NCBI GenBank assembly: GCA_002887195.1
Contig: PJAB01000526.1
Span: 1 to 24,675, forward strand
Source of the DNA: Chrysochromulina parva
Lineage: Eukaryota > Haptophyta > Prymnesiales > Chrysochromulinaceae
Direction: 5' to 3'
DNA length: 24,675 nt
In this document: piece after piece, positions 8,166 to 16,570 of the stretch
How the letters are laid out: each line of letters starts with the position of its first letter
Position numbering within the stretch: the first letter of the stretch is position 1
Notes under the pieces: generated by a model
Database searches by the model: none
What the model was told of the DNA's origin: nothing
What the model saw: only the letters and a program-made list of their open reading frames with translations
Position numbers and translations under genes: made by a program

Positions 8166-9338
8166 TCATGTTGGGCGCCTTACTCGCCTCAAGAGCACCA
8201 CCTCAAACTCAGACTCACCGCTCCATCGCGACGTCATCCCATACCGCGGTGCTCCGGGCACGCGTTCGACCTCCACGAAGGCCACGGACACTGGCGGGCT
8301 TTGGATGGCGCCGATCGTGTGCGAGAGAGCGACCAGCGAGCCTGCATGGTCGCCGCCTCGACTGCCGCCCTCAGCGCACGACTCGTCACCGGCGTCGGGC
8401 GATGTACTGGGCGCGATGGTCAGCCGCTCGAGTACTGACCATAAGCGCTCCTGCCACTGTTCAAATTGCAACGCTGCGCCCAGGACCAGGTCAAACGGCC
8501 CAGGCCCGCCGTCGGCGATGGCGGCGGCGATGGACGCGTCGTCGTACCAGTCCAGCGGCTGCACGAGCACGTTGGTCAAACCCGCGAGCGCCGCGTTCGC
8601 GACAGCCAAAGCGAGTGAACGATTGGCCACGTCGGTGGCGACGGCAGAGATGCGATGGCGCCCGTCTGTCGCCCCGACGGCCGCCGCCGCAATGGCCACC
8701 GCACCGGTGCCCGTGCCCAGTTCGAGCACTCGAGTCAGCCCGTGTGGACGCGCCCACTTGGATCGCTGGCTCGAGTCGGCCACCCAGAGGCTCAGCAGGT
8801 AGCCTGCGGGCCAGAGGACGGTCGGCACGTCGAAGGGGCGCAGTAGACCATCCTGCTCGATGGACAGGAAACGTCCGGAAGGGAGTCGCACCTGCACAGC
8901 GATCTCGCGTAAAGCAGGCAGCCGCAGGTAGCTTCGAGAGCCATTGCCCATGGCACACGCGCAGTCGCACGAGCTGCGGTCGATCAGGCTTGAGCAGCAG
9001 AATTCCCAATTCTCATCTTGACACAAGACTCGTTTAGGTGTGGCTGCAACTATATTTGCATACGTGCGGTGCGCTGAGGCTATGAGTGCCATAGCTTCGG
9101 GCCGTTCAAGCAGCGTCTCGACGGCCGCACGCCACGCGGCAGCGCACTCGCTCGCGTCCACGTCGCCAGCCTCAGCCACGTTCGAGGACAATGGGCTGTG
9201 GAACCGAGCCGGCCGTGACGAGTGTGTTACGGCAGCCCTGCGTGCAGCGTAGAGGTCACCTCGCGCGATGTCCGCGGCAATGATGGTCGCGCACGACAGG
9301 GTCAGGGGCATTTGCGTACTGCTGCTGCTGTGAAACAT
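8166..9338 (-). CDS. Family-16 (METTL21/FAM86-like) SAM-dependent methyltransferase
   Basis: The frame opens with TTG at 9497; the first ATG is at 9338 (MFHSSSSTQM), giving 390 residues, with another ATG at 9311. The N-terminal half is helical and unrecognised. The C-terminal half is a Rossmann methyltransferase. VLWPAGYLLSLWV precedes motif I, as is usual in this family, followed by VLELGTGTGAVAIAAAA (SAM-binding glycine loop), ATDVANRSLALAVANA, and FDLVLGAALQF. Members methylate protein lysines or histidines. The acidic residue of the family's (D/E)xx(Y/F) motif is not seen in GAALQF, where alanine stands instead. That may mean altered activity or divergence. The substrate cannot be predicted. 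A 28-bp element shared with another promoter lies upstream at 9471-9498. Confidence 0.7.
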   Translation of the reverse strand: MFHSSSSTQMPLTLSCATIIAADIARGDLYAARRAAVTHSSRPARFHSPLSSNVAEAGDVDASECAAAWRAAVETLLERPEAMALIASAHRTYANIVAATPKRVLCQDENWEFCCSSLIDRSSCDCACAMGNGSRSYLRLPALREIAVQVRLPSGRFLSIEQDGLLRPFDVPTVLWPAGYLLSLWVADSSQRSKWARPHGLTRVLELGTGTGAVAIAAAAVGATDGRHRISAVATDVANRSLALAVANAALAGLTNVLVQPLDWYDDASIAAAIADGGPGPFDLVLGAALQFEQWQERLWSVLERLTIAPSTSPDAGDESCAEGGSRGGDHAGSLVALSHTIGAIQSPPVSVAFVEVERVPGAPRYGMTSRWSGESEFEVVLLRRVRRPT

Positions 9339-9470
9339 GTGTGAAACACACAACGCGCGCGCTCTCCGGACCCCCAAGCTGACGTCGTGGCCGACACAGC
9401 CTGCTATTACACAGGCCGTTAATCGCGTTACTGTAGATGGTACCCGTATACAGCACAGTGCCACGATCAA

Positions 9471-9498
9471 GTTCACGTTAAATTGCCCTCCCGGCAAG
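9471..9498 (-). promoter_or_regulatory. 28-bp element shared with 16288-16315
   Basis: The plus strand reads GTTCACGTTAAATTGCCCTC followed by CCGGCAAG. It is identical at 25 of 28 positions to 16288-16315. Both copies lie on the same strand, just 5' of a minus-strand start codon: 133 bp upstream here and 17 bp upstream in the other case. It contains a near-palindrome TTGCC...GGCAA. It may be a promoter element or a short dispersed repeat. Confidence 0.4.
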
Positions 9499-9517
9499 AC
9501 GCACAGCCTATGAACAG

Positions 9518-9625
9518 TACCGGTAAAAAGACACCGGTGGAGCCGGGACTAACACGGGACACACACGGGGCGCACACGGGCAGTGGGATCACACTATAGA
9601 CGAAACCTCACAACCATCCCATGCA
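9518..9625. repeat. Dispersed repeat copy B, inverted relative to copy A
   Basis: The terminus ACCGGTAAAAAGACACCGG at 9519 is followed by GGAGCCGGGAC-like sequence, and the ACCTCACAACCATCC block lies near 9605. Reverse-complemented, it aligns with 31-150 of this window with small gaps. Unlike copy A, the sequence beyond ACCGGT is not palindromic. With copy A it frames about 9.3 kb in inverted orientation, but nothing between the two is a recognisable transposase. Confidence 0.65.
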
Positions 9626-9763
9626 ACCATCCGGAACCCACCAACGCACCCACCCACACGCACGACCGCACGACGACCGAAACCGGTATTGTAATCCTGC
9701 GTTGCGTGCCCCACCGACGCTCCAAAGCACTCCATCGGTTCCGACGCATCCCGATGACCAGAC

Positions 9764-9960
9764 TGAGTGCATCCCGGTGACCACTGAGTCCCGGTGACCC
9801 ACTGAGTGCATCCCGCTGACCACTGAGTGCATCCTAAGTGCATCCTGACATGATCTACCACTGAGTGCTCTTCTCTGACTGACTGTCTCTGAGTGCTACA
9901 CTCTGAGTCTCTGACTTCCTCTATCTGAGTGCTACTCGCTGACTGCCTGTCTCTGAGTGC
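9764..9960. repeat. Degenerate minisatellite, about 20-bp unit
   Basis: The motif CCACTGAGTGCATCCCGGTGA, cut at places, recurs with decay: CTGAGTGCATCC or CTGAGTGCT appears many times between 9764 and 9960, drifting into CTGACTGCCTGTCTCTGAGTG. It starts inside the spacer and reaches the extreme C-terminal end of the glycosyltransferase frame, which ends at 9921. The last residues of that frame are therefore repeat-derived. Confidence 0.6.
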
Positions 9961-11402
9961 AAGGTACGCGCCGTCCCAGCAGCGCGTATTTCGCAATTGA
10001 CGCAGGTATGCGTCTCGCAGTACTTATTTGTGGCGTGGCGGTGGGTGGGGTTGCGGTGAATGCTGGAGGGGCGGTACCGGTGGGTGGAGTGGCGACGGCG
10101 AAGATGGCGTGTCCGTTGCTCGGGTAAGCAGCTGTGCGAGTAGCGTCGGCCGGTTTCCGTCGTAGATCCTGAGAGCACATACATGATCGGATGGCGTGCG
10201 CGCATCAAGTCAGAGCAAAGTGAGCGCGGCCTATGAGTGCTGCGGAGTCCATGGGGGTCACTACTCTCCGGCGGAGCCGTGCCGCATTCATCAAGCACAC
10301 ACCTAATAAACTTGGCATCTGTGCCAAGGTCGAGAGCTCGGACCATCCCGACGTGGAACTTGAGCAGCGGTGTGTGGAGCGCGATGGAGCTGAGTGGAAG
10401 ATCGGTGCGGAGCATCTGATCGCGCATGCAAATCAGCTTTTTGTTGATGTTGTGGTGGTATTTGCACAGCTGGTCGATGTGGTAGTATGAGGTTTCGTTG
10501 GAGTTCTGTAGGTAGACGTGGTCCATCCAACTCAGATGTTGGGCATCTTCATAAAGCGCTTGGACGCGAAGGAAGCAAACATGAATGCTCCAGTACTCGA
10601 CCCTGAGCTTGCCCCGTGCAATCATGCCCTGCATCTCTGGCCAACGCGACAGCATCGAGAAGAGGTTGTGGTTCCTGATGCCCGATGCTACGGTGCGCGT
10701 TTGCCAGTACGTTAGGAAAATGCCATGCCACTGCGCGATCAAGGACGAGCTCTTCTGCGCCATGATAAAGTAGGAATCGACCAGGTGCGGGCCAACATCG
10801 TTCCATACGAAAGCCCTCATTGACTTGCCGGCCGCCACCATCTCGTCCCACATCGTATCGAGTGCATTTTGCCTTGTAAAGAGTGTTGTGATGTCCACCC
10901 AGACCCCGCCAAACATCTTGAGCGCGGCGAGACGCACAGCATCAGACTGAAGCTGCGGCGCCATCTTCAGCCAGGTGGGTGGTAAATTGCTTGCGCCCAC
11001 GATGCTCGGTGCCGTAGCCACTGACAGCAGTCGCAAGGTCCATGTTGGGTTGAATCTCCTCCAGTTATCGAGGCATCGCATTTGAAACATGGGCACGTTC
11101 TCGGTGTTCCAAAAGGCGAAGATCATGCGTGTGGGTGCTGGTAATTGAACGCAGCAGTGCGCTTCATCACAGCCGGCGTCATGCGATCGGCACTCGACAC
11201 TATCAGCGCTCCATCCTCGACGACAGCAGGCGCTTTCATTCAAGTTGTGCAAACCTGGGACACCGCACACACTGGGGCAATACGTGCGTCCAGTGCTAGA
11301 AGTACTGCTCGAGACAGGGCACCTGTCAAAGCACTCTTTGACTGGAAACTGAATTTGGCTCAGCAAAGTTGCAAAGAGTGAAACAATGAGAGTTGCGCTC
11401 AT
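9921..11402 (-). CDS. Secreted/Golgi capsular-polysaccharide-type glycosyltransferase with Cys-rich N-terminal module
   Basis: The frame opens with TTG at 11594; ATG 11402 (MSATLIVSLFATLLSQ) starts a clear signal peptide or signal anchor, giving 493 residues. Next comes a Cys-rich module of about 65 residues (CFDRCP, CPSVCG, ACCRRGW, HCCV). The catalytic region fits the capsule-synthesis / GT32-like family: IFAFWNTENVPMFQMRCLDNW at the start, cut here for length, then QLQSDAVRLAALKMFGGVWV followed by DI, the conserved SD-R...GG-W-D block of sugar-binding transferases. WNDVGPHLVDSYF and a later NHNLFSMLSRWPEM follow. Such enzymes transfer sugars to growing glycans in the Golgi lumen. The last about 110 residues are Arg/His/Thr-rich and unlike the family, so the true end may be earlier, through an unseen intron or frame change. 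Confidence 0.75.
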   Translation of the reverse strand: MSATLIVSLFATLLSQIQFPVKECFDRCPVSSSTSSTGRTYCPSVCGVPGLHNLNESACCRRGWSADSVECRSHDAGCDEAHCCVQLPAPTRMIFAFWNTENVPMFQMRCLDNWRRFNPTWTLRLLSVATAPSIVGASNLPPTWLKMAPQLQSDAVRLAALKMFGGVWVDITTLFTRQNALDTMWDEMVAAGKSMRAFVWNDVGPHLVDSYFIMAQKSSSLIAQWHGIFLTYWQTRTVASGIRNHNLFSMLSRWPEMQGMIARGKLRVEYWSIHVCFLRVQALYEDAQHLSWMDHVYLQNSNETSYYHIDQLCKYHHNINKKLICMRDQMLRTDLPLSSIALHTPLLKFHVGMVRALDLGTDAKFIRCVLDECGTAPPESSDPHGLRSTHRPRSLCSDLMRARHPIMYVLSGSTTETGRRYSHSCLPEQRTRHLRRRHSTHRYRPSSIHRNPTHRHATNKYCETHTCVNCEIRAAGTARTLHSETGSQRVALR

Positions 11403-11988
11403 TGGGCTCGTCGTGCAATTGTCGTCGTGGCACCTGGCGTGGCGTCGATGAAGTGGGCAGCTCGCTTGCGTGGAAGAAGCACGACAACAACAACAATGCG
11501 CGATGGCGAACGAGGTGGCCTCGTCGCTCAGCGAAGCGGACAAGTGCTTGCCCCACGTAGGACCGGTGACGCGGCCACGCGGCTCCGGTCGCAAGAAGGT
11601 GCCGAAAGGGAGGGAGAGAGAGGTGTACCGGGTACCCGGTACAGTACCGGTAACTTCCCTGCATAACTTACCAAGCGACCGGTAACAGACACCGGGGGGA
11701 GCCGGTACGCCGCTGTTCTGTGTGGTCCTGTTTTCAATTCACACACACACAGACCGGTACCTACACATTGGCAGGACCCCCTGAATTGCGGTGGGGGAAT
11801 TCGTAGGGGATGTCGGCGTGAGCCCTGGGCGTGAGAGTACAATAGTACCGGTATGGCGGCATTCGACATGGGAACATGGAACGGCACATGACTGATGGGG
11901 CTTGAACGCACACGACTCGTCAGTGCGGATTGGAATTGCAATTCACACCCGTCATCCCTCTGTTGAAACTCCTCGTCGCCGAGAGAAA
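11403..11988. promoter_or_regulatory. Divergent promoter region with ACCGGT repeats
   Basis: This 586-bp spacer separates divergent genes starting at 11402 (-) and 11989 (+). It contains a third, partial copy of the dispersed terminus (ACCGGTAACAGACACCGG at 11678, then GGGGAGCCGG) and a cluster of GTACCGGTAC-like short palindromes (11628-11652 and near 11754). A CA-dinucleotide run lies near 11741. No protein-like ORF is convincing. Regulation of both genes from here is inferred. Confidence 0.4.
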
Positions 11989-13044
11989 ATGTTGTCGCGC
12001 TTCATCTTTATCGTCGTGGCCTTTGCGGCCTCCGCCGAGGGCCGAATGGCGCTGTCCAGTCCGCGGCGTCCCACAGGACTACCAACTCCACAGCAGCCGC
12101 AACTGATTCTTCGCGCGCTGCGCGTCCTTCGTGGCGGCGCGGATGCCAGCCAGCAGCAAAAGCACTTTGTCGTGCGCCGTGCGGCCACTGACGGCAACAG
12201 CAGCACCGCGCCAATCTTCGTGCGCTCGCTCCGTGCCTTTTGCGACGATCACGACCTGGACGAGGAGGCGATGGTTGCCGTGGCCAGTGGCGATGCCGAG
12301 GAGCACAATGGGTGGCTCTGCGAGGAGGCACTCGAGTACGAGGCTGAGGTGGTCACCGTTGAGGACGTTCAGGCCTCAGACGAGTCCTCAGGCGAGGCGA
12401 CGTCCGACAAGGCGTCCTCAGGCGAGGTGGCGTCCGACAAGGCGGCAGCAGCGCCGGCGAAGCCCGCGATGCCGCCGATGCAGATGAACAAGATGATCTT
12501 GGGCTTCATAGCGCCGATGGCTGTCATGCGAGTGCTCAAACGGTTCGATCAAACATCGGCGAGCTACATGCTCGGGCTGCGCTGCGCCTTCTTCGGAGTG
12601 ATCGCGCTCAACGTGTTCGTCCAGTTCCTGCTGCAGTGGCGCATCCGCGCCGCCAACGACACCGCGTTGATGCCGGCCGCGCCGCCCAACCCTCTGGCTG
12701 CGCTCATGGGAGGAAGCAAGCCGCCTCAGTCGAAGACGGTGGCCGAGTACGACCGCGAGCAGCTCAAGTCGCTGCGCACCTCGTATCAGTTTGGGTGCCT
12801 GCTGCAGCTCTTCCTGCACTTCCAGATGAAGCTCACCCAGCCGATGGTCTACTCGTCCATCTCGAGCCTCATCGACCTCGTCTACAACCCTCTCGTCCAG
12901 ATCCACCTGCTTCGGAAGCCCGCCGAGGGGCCGAACAAGCGCCCGTTCGGCAGCGGCGCTGGGCTCGGCGCGCTCTTAAACGCGGGCGCTCCGGCCGCCG
13001 ATGCCGACAGCGTGCTCGGCGGCAGCGCACCGGCGTCGAAATAG
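11989..13044 (+). CDS. PHO88/SND3 family ER protein-targeting factor with secretory presequence
   Basis: ATG 11989 gives 351 residues; upstream the frame opens only with TTG. The C-terminal part is PHO88/SND3: hydrophobic MILGFIAPMAVMRVL (169-183), a long membrane segment LGLRCAFFGVIALNVFVQFL (195-214), AANDTALMPAAPP, VAEYDREQLKSLRTSYQFG, HFQMKLTQPMVYSSI (277-291) and the family signature HLLRKPAEGPNKRPF (306-320). In yeast SND3 acts in SRP-independent targeting to the ER. Unusually, it has a signal-peptide-like N-terminus (MLSRFIFIVVAFAASAEG), then ALRVLRGGADA, a segment of about 80 residues, and an acidic linker with a duplicated SSGEATSDK/SSGEVASDK. The presequence could direct it to an outer plastid or ER-derived membrane. 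An AAATAAA at 13194 may be its poly(A) signal. Confidence 0.85.
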   Translation: MLSRFIFIVVAFAASAEGRMALSSPRRPTGLPTPQQPQLILRALRVLRGGADASQQQKHFVVRRAATDGNSSTAPIFVRSLRAFCDDHDLDEEAMVAVASGDAEEHNGWLCEEALEYEAEVVTVEDVQASDESSGEATSDKASSGEVASDKAAAAPAKPAMPPMQMNKMILGFIAPMAVMRVLKRFDQTSASYMLGLRCAFFGVIALNVFVQFLLQWRIRAANDTALMPAAPPNPLAALMGGSKPPQSKTVAEYDREQLKSLRTSYQFGCLLQLFLHFQMKLTQPMVYSSISSLIDLVYNPLVQIHLLRKPAEGPNKRPFGSGAGLGALLNAGAPAADADSVLGGSAPASK

Positions 13045-13598
13045 TTGGATTTTTTGTAAGCTCAACGCTCCCCGCGGCGATGTGTCTCCGTGTCGCACGA
13101 CCGTTACGGTGTGTCGAACAACGTCGACCAAGTAAGCTTGTCATACCAATGCTTGTTTGGCGCGGGCACGAAGCGTTTTCGAACGCTCGACCTAAATAAA
13201 AATATTGTAAACAGTGAGAGGGCGCGGCGGACCGTCGTACAGGTCGTCGGACCACGGGCGAGAAGCGAGATGCACGGTCGCGCAGACCACCACCAGGCCT
13301 TCGCGCGGTGTGTGCGCCGCTCAGTCTGCGGGGGCGCCCCGTGACTGACTTATGACTCGGGAGTCTCGGGGGAGGTGGTCAGGCCTCAGGCGGAGAGGGC
13401 CAACGCCCGCGGGCGGACGGCGGGGACGCGTCCAACGAGCAGCACGTCGCACGTACAATGATCTCCATCTATTTGTTGAGTCCGCACCCCGAGGCGCGAG
13501 GCCGAGGGCGCGATCGCGGCGGTGGCAGGACCGCGGAGGTGGTATAAAGGTGGTATGGAGGTGGACCCGTTACAGCCAGCGGCGGCAGCACGCACTGG
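13045..13598. other. Convergent intergenic region
   Basis: The region holds AAATAAAAATATTG at 13194-13207, a plausible poly(A) signal for the SND3-like gene, and a short stem AGCGTTTTCGAACGCT near 13172. The rest is GC-rich, with short frames on both strands that carry no recognisable domain, and a GGTGGTATAAAGGTGGTATGG direct repeat near 13540, trimmed here to its core. Confidence 0.4.
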
Positions 13599-16271
13599 TC
13601 AGCGTGGCCTCGCCGAGCCGCGCCCCACGAGGTTGTGACCGTTGATGGCGCCCACAGGCGCCGCTACCGGCGGTCCCAGAGCACTACTTGCATGCATCTG
13701 ACCATGGGCCAGCTGCTCCATGAGACCTTTGGCGTCGCCGCCGCCTCCGTGCTGCATCGCGAGGATCCGCTGTGAGCGTTCTGAGTTGGCCGCTGCGATG
13801 GCCGCTCGCTGCGCGCCGCGCGCGATCGCCGCCTCGAGCTGACGCGCCTGACGCAACGCGTTCTGGTTGCGCGGTGGCAGGGGCGCCGGTGCGACGCCCG
13901 TTCGGTTGGCGAGCGTGCCCATGGCGACCTCTCCGGCGGCCGCCGCGATCTCACCGGCGGTCGCCAGCGCAGCAGCGCGGGCAGTGGGGGCATTGGAGGT
14001 GCTCGAGCGGACGCGGCTGCCGTCGAGGCCGGTGGCGAGGCCATCGGCCTCATAGGGCGTTTGGGGCGGCGGCTGATGTCCCAAATTTGGATGCAGCGGC
14101 GGCTGAGGAGGCGACTGAAGAGGCGGGCGTGGCGGCGCCAAGTTTTGGGCGCGCCCCTCAATAGCGACGGGCGGTGCGACCGGACCGCCGGTGGTGGAAC
14201 CCCCGGTGGTGAGACTGCCTGGAGGTGCGACACGCATCTGACGCTCGATCTGACCCTCGAGATGACCCCCGGTGGTGAGACTGCCTGGAGGTGCGACACG
14301 CATCTGACGCTCGATCTGACGCTCGAGATGGCTCTCGCGAGGAGCCCCCTGCTGCCCAGCCTCGAGCGACCACGGCTCCTTTGGCGGCTTGCGGCTGACG
14401 GGACCTCGCGCCATCTTCGGGCCGAGGTGGCCTGTCGCGTGAGGCAGTGGAGGATGCGCAAGCGCGGCGACGGTCGCGGCGGTCGCTCCGGCGGCGGTCG
14501 CTGCGGCGGCGGTCGCTGCGGCGGCGGCCGCATTGGCCCCGGCCGTTAAGATCACTTGTGCCGTCACCAGCGTCGTGGCCGAAGGGCTGCCGAGCTCACC
14601 GGTCTGCGCCAGTCGCGCATGCCCATGTGGAGCGAAAGCGGGCGCGCGTGCGGGCGGCGCTGCCAGGCAACCGGGCGTCAAGGAATAAGAACTCCCCTTA
14701 GGTTGGATCGCCGCCGCCGCCGCTGCTCGCGCCACAGCGATCGCACCACGCGCCTCAGCGATAAAGTGATTGGGCGGGTCAGGGGCAAAGTCTTCACAGA
14801 CGGCTTCATAGCTCCCATCGGCGCCGGCCGGCTCGACGGGGGCAGACACCCGCTGCCGGTACGATGCGCGCTTGAGCGCAGAGCACGTGGGAGGCGCGCT
14901 ACGCGTGCCGCTGCCACCACCACCGCTGCCGCAGCCACCACCGCCGCAGCCACCAGCGCCGTCGCAGGCACCGACGCCGCCATCGTGAGATGCGCTGCCC
15001 GCGAGACTGCCCATGCAGTCCTTGATGATCTGCATCTGGCTGCCGCCATAGCCACCAGGGTGTGAATTAACAGCCGAGTGTGAATTCACGCCATAGCCAC
15101 CCGGGTGCAACATGCGTGAGCGCAGCGGCTGGTGGGAGGCGCTCGCATCGTAGTTGGCGTTCACATCGGCGAACGAGGTGTGGAGCGCTGTGGCGAGCGC
15201 AGGCAGCTTCAGCGTCAAATTCGTCAAATTCGTCAAATTTGAGGCCGAATGCGATGGCGTGAGTGCGCCGCCGTGCTGGGCGCCGTGCTTAGCGGCGACG
15301 TGCTTCGCGGCGCCGGGTTGGGCGGCGCCGTGTTGGGCAGCACTCAAGCGACACGCGGCGGTTGGACTGCCGGTTCTCTCGGCCTCGTCGAGGGCGGCTG
15401 CCAGCGCAAATGCTGCCTCGTCCGCCTGGGACCGTCGCTGCCGTTGCCGCGGCACTGTGTGTGTCGGAAGATGCATCGGCAATGGCCCGGCTGGAGGCTC
15501 GCGCGGCTCGCGCGGCGGCGCGGTAGCCTTTGGGGACTCCCCCTCCCCCCCCCTTTCCCCCCTCCCCCTCTCGCGCGGCGGCGCGATGGCCTTTGGGGAC
15601 GCTGTGTGCGGAGGCTCGGGCTCGGCAAACACTGTCCTTGAGCGCGCACGCAGACCAAAAGGCACCTCGGGCGCCCCGGCTGTCCGGCTGTCGGGGCTGT
15701 CTGGCTGATCGCTCTGAGCCGCTGCCACGCCATCTATCTGATTCAGAAGTGTCCGAACCGCCATCAGCTCGGACTCCGTCCAGCCGTCCTCAGTCGCCGA
15801 GGCCGCCCGCGGTTTGACGGCAGTCGCCTGCACCCAAAACGCGTACTCATCGGAGGCCTCGTCGTACCAAGGATTGCAGTACACGTCGCTCGGTGGCTGG
15901 CTGGCTCCTCCGGGCTCCTCCGCGTCTGGCTCGCCAGGCTCCGCACCTGGCTCTGCGCCTGGCTCCGGGCTCTTCCGCCTTTGTCGTGAGGGCGGCGAGC
16001 TCATTAGGCCGAGCAAGATGAGCTCTGGAGGCAGCTCCTTGTCGCATTCGGCTGAGGCGACCGCCACGGGAGGCGTGCGAATGCGTCCAGGTTCCGGAAC
16101 CGCTCGGGAGCGCCTCTCGATGTCCGCACCGTCCCACGGGCTGATGAACGACTGTGGAGGCGGCACGGGTGGCTGTCCCGCCTTCGAGGACGACGGGCCT
16201 GGCCTATGGCTGGCGCCAGGTTGGGGGACTACCTCGCGCTGGCGCCAGCTTGGAGGTGGCTGCGCTAGCAT
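13599..16271 (-). CDS. Large Pro/Ala/Gly-rich, mostly disordered protein
   Basis: A continuous 890-codon frame with ATG at 16271. No domain is recognised. The most protein-like part is N-terminal: ELPPELILLGLMSSPPSRQRR, trimmed, then SDVYCNPWYDEASDEYAFWV and WTESELMAVRTLLNQIDG, which look folded or partner-binding. The rest is low complexity: EPGAEPGAEPGEP, poly-Ala (ANAAAAAATAAAATAAG), Gly runs (GGCGGGGCGSGGGG), NLTNLTNLTL, and two 22-residue copies of HLERQIERQMRVAPPGSLTT plus GG. The opposite strand is also widely open, as expected for such GC-rich repeats, so part of this frame may be non-coding or intronic. The long uninterrupted frame and the sensible N-terminus support a real gene. A nucleic-acid or scaffold role would be a guess. 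Confidence 0.55.
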   Translation of the reverse strand: MLAQPPPSWRQREVVPQPGASHRPGPSSSKAGQPPVPPPQSFISPWDGADIERRSRAVPEPGRIRTPPVAVASAECDKELPPELILLGLMSSPPSRQRRKSPEPGAEPGAEPGEPDAEEPGGASQPPSDVYCNPWYDEASDEYAFWVQATAVKPRAASATEDGWTESELMAVRTLLNQIDGVAAAQSDQPDSPDSRTAGAPEVPFGLRARSRTVFAEPEPPHTASPKAIAPPRERGRGERGGEGESPKATAPPREPREPPAGPLPMHLPTHTVPRQRQRRSQADEAAFALAAALDEAERTGSPTAACRLSAAQHGAAQPGAAKHVAAKHGAQHGGALTPSHSASNLTNLTNLTLKLPALATALHTSFADVNANYDASASHQPLRSRMLHPGGYGVNSHSAVNSHPGGYGGSQMQIIKDCMGSLAGSASHDGGVGACDGAGGCGGGGCGSGGGGSGTRSAPPTCSALKRASYRQRVSAPVEPAGADGSYEAVCEDFAPDPPNHFIAEARGAIAVARAAAAAAIQPKGSSYSLTPGCLAAPPARAPAFAPHGHARLAQTGELGSPSATTLVTAQVILTAGANAAAAAATAAAATAAGATAATVAALAHPPLPHATGHLGPKMARGPVSRKPPKEPWSLEAGQQGAPRESHLERQIERQMRVAPPGSLTTGGHLEGQIERQMRVAPPGSLTTGGSTTGGPVAPPVAIEGRAQNLAPPRPPLQSPPQPPLHPNLGHQPPPQTPYEADGLATGLDGSRVRSSTSNAPTARAAALATAGEIAAAAGEVAMGTLANRTGVAPAPLPPRNQNALRQARQLEAAIARGAQRAAIAAANSERSQRILAMQHGGGGDAKGLMEQLAHGQMHASSALGPPVAAPVGAINGHNLVGRGSARPR
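14199..14330. repeat. 66-bp tandem duplication inside the disordered-protein gene
   Basis: Two adjacent copies of a 66-bp unit start at 14199 and 14265 and are almost identical (TGACCCTC versus TGACGCTC). They encode two 22-residue repeats beginning HLE(R/G)QIERQMRVAPPG. The unit length is a multiple of three, so the frame is kept. Confidence 0.8.
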
Positions 16272-16570
16272 GGGCGGTTGCGTTCACGTTCACGTTGATT
16301 TGCCCTCTCGGCAAGCAGGTCCCGCGGAGACACAGCGCGGGGACACATTGGCGGTTGCGTGATTTGCGGTTGACCAATCTTGGAAACCAAGCTGAAAGGA
16401 AAGTCCAGGTTCTCCTTGTCACCGAAGACAGGGCTGAGGAGCCGGGACACGAGTCCTCCTTTTCATTCACAGGGATTTCACAGCAGGCGCCGAAGGCCGC
16501 CCTCTCGCCTTCCGCCCCGGCCGCCGTTCTCGTCAAGTGGCTGGCCAACCCGAATCTCGGGCCTCCCAAG
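16272..16570. promoter_or_regulatory. Divergent promoter region
   Basis: The spacer lies between divergent starts at 16271 (-) and 16571 (+). It contains the second copy of the 28-bp element (16288-16315, GTTCACGTTGATTTGCCCTC then TCGGCAAG), 17 bp from the minus-strand ATG. A GTTCACGTTCACGTT tandem overlaps it. The plus frame is open throughout but has no ATG before 16571, so I treat it as untranslated. Confidence 0.4.

Noticed and set aside
150..9518. A complete transposon bounded by copies A and B
   Set aside because: No transposase, integrase or target-site duplication is visible, and a third partial copy sits outside the block.
15154..15708. Long plus-strand frames opposite the disordered-protein gene
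   Set aside because: They are Arg/Ala/Ser-rich mirror frames expected in GC-rich repetitive sequence and contain no recognisable motif.
16154..16570. Upstream extension of the deacetylase frame
   Set aside because: It starts with GTG, has no ATG, overlaps the divergent gene's N-terminus, and lies before a clear signal anchor starting at ATG 16571.
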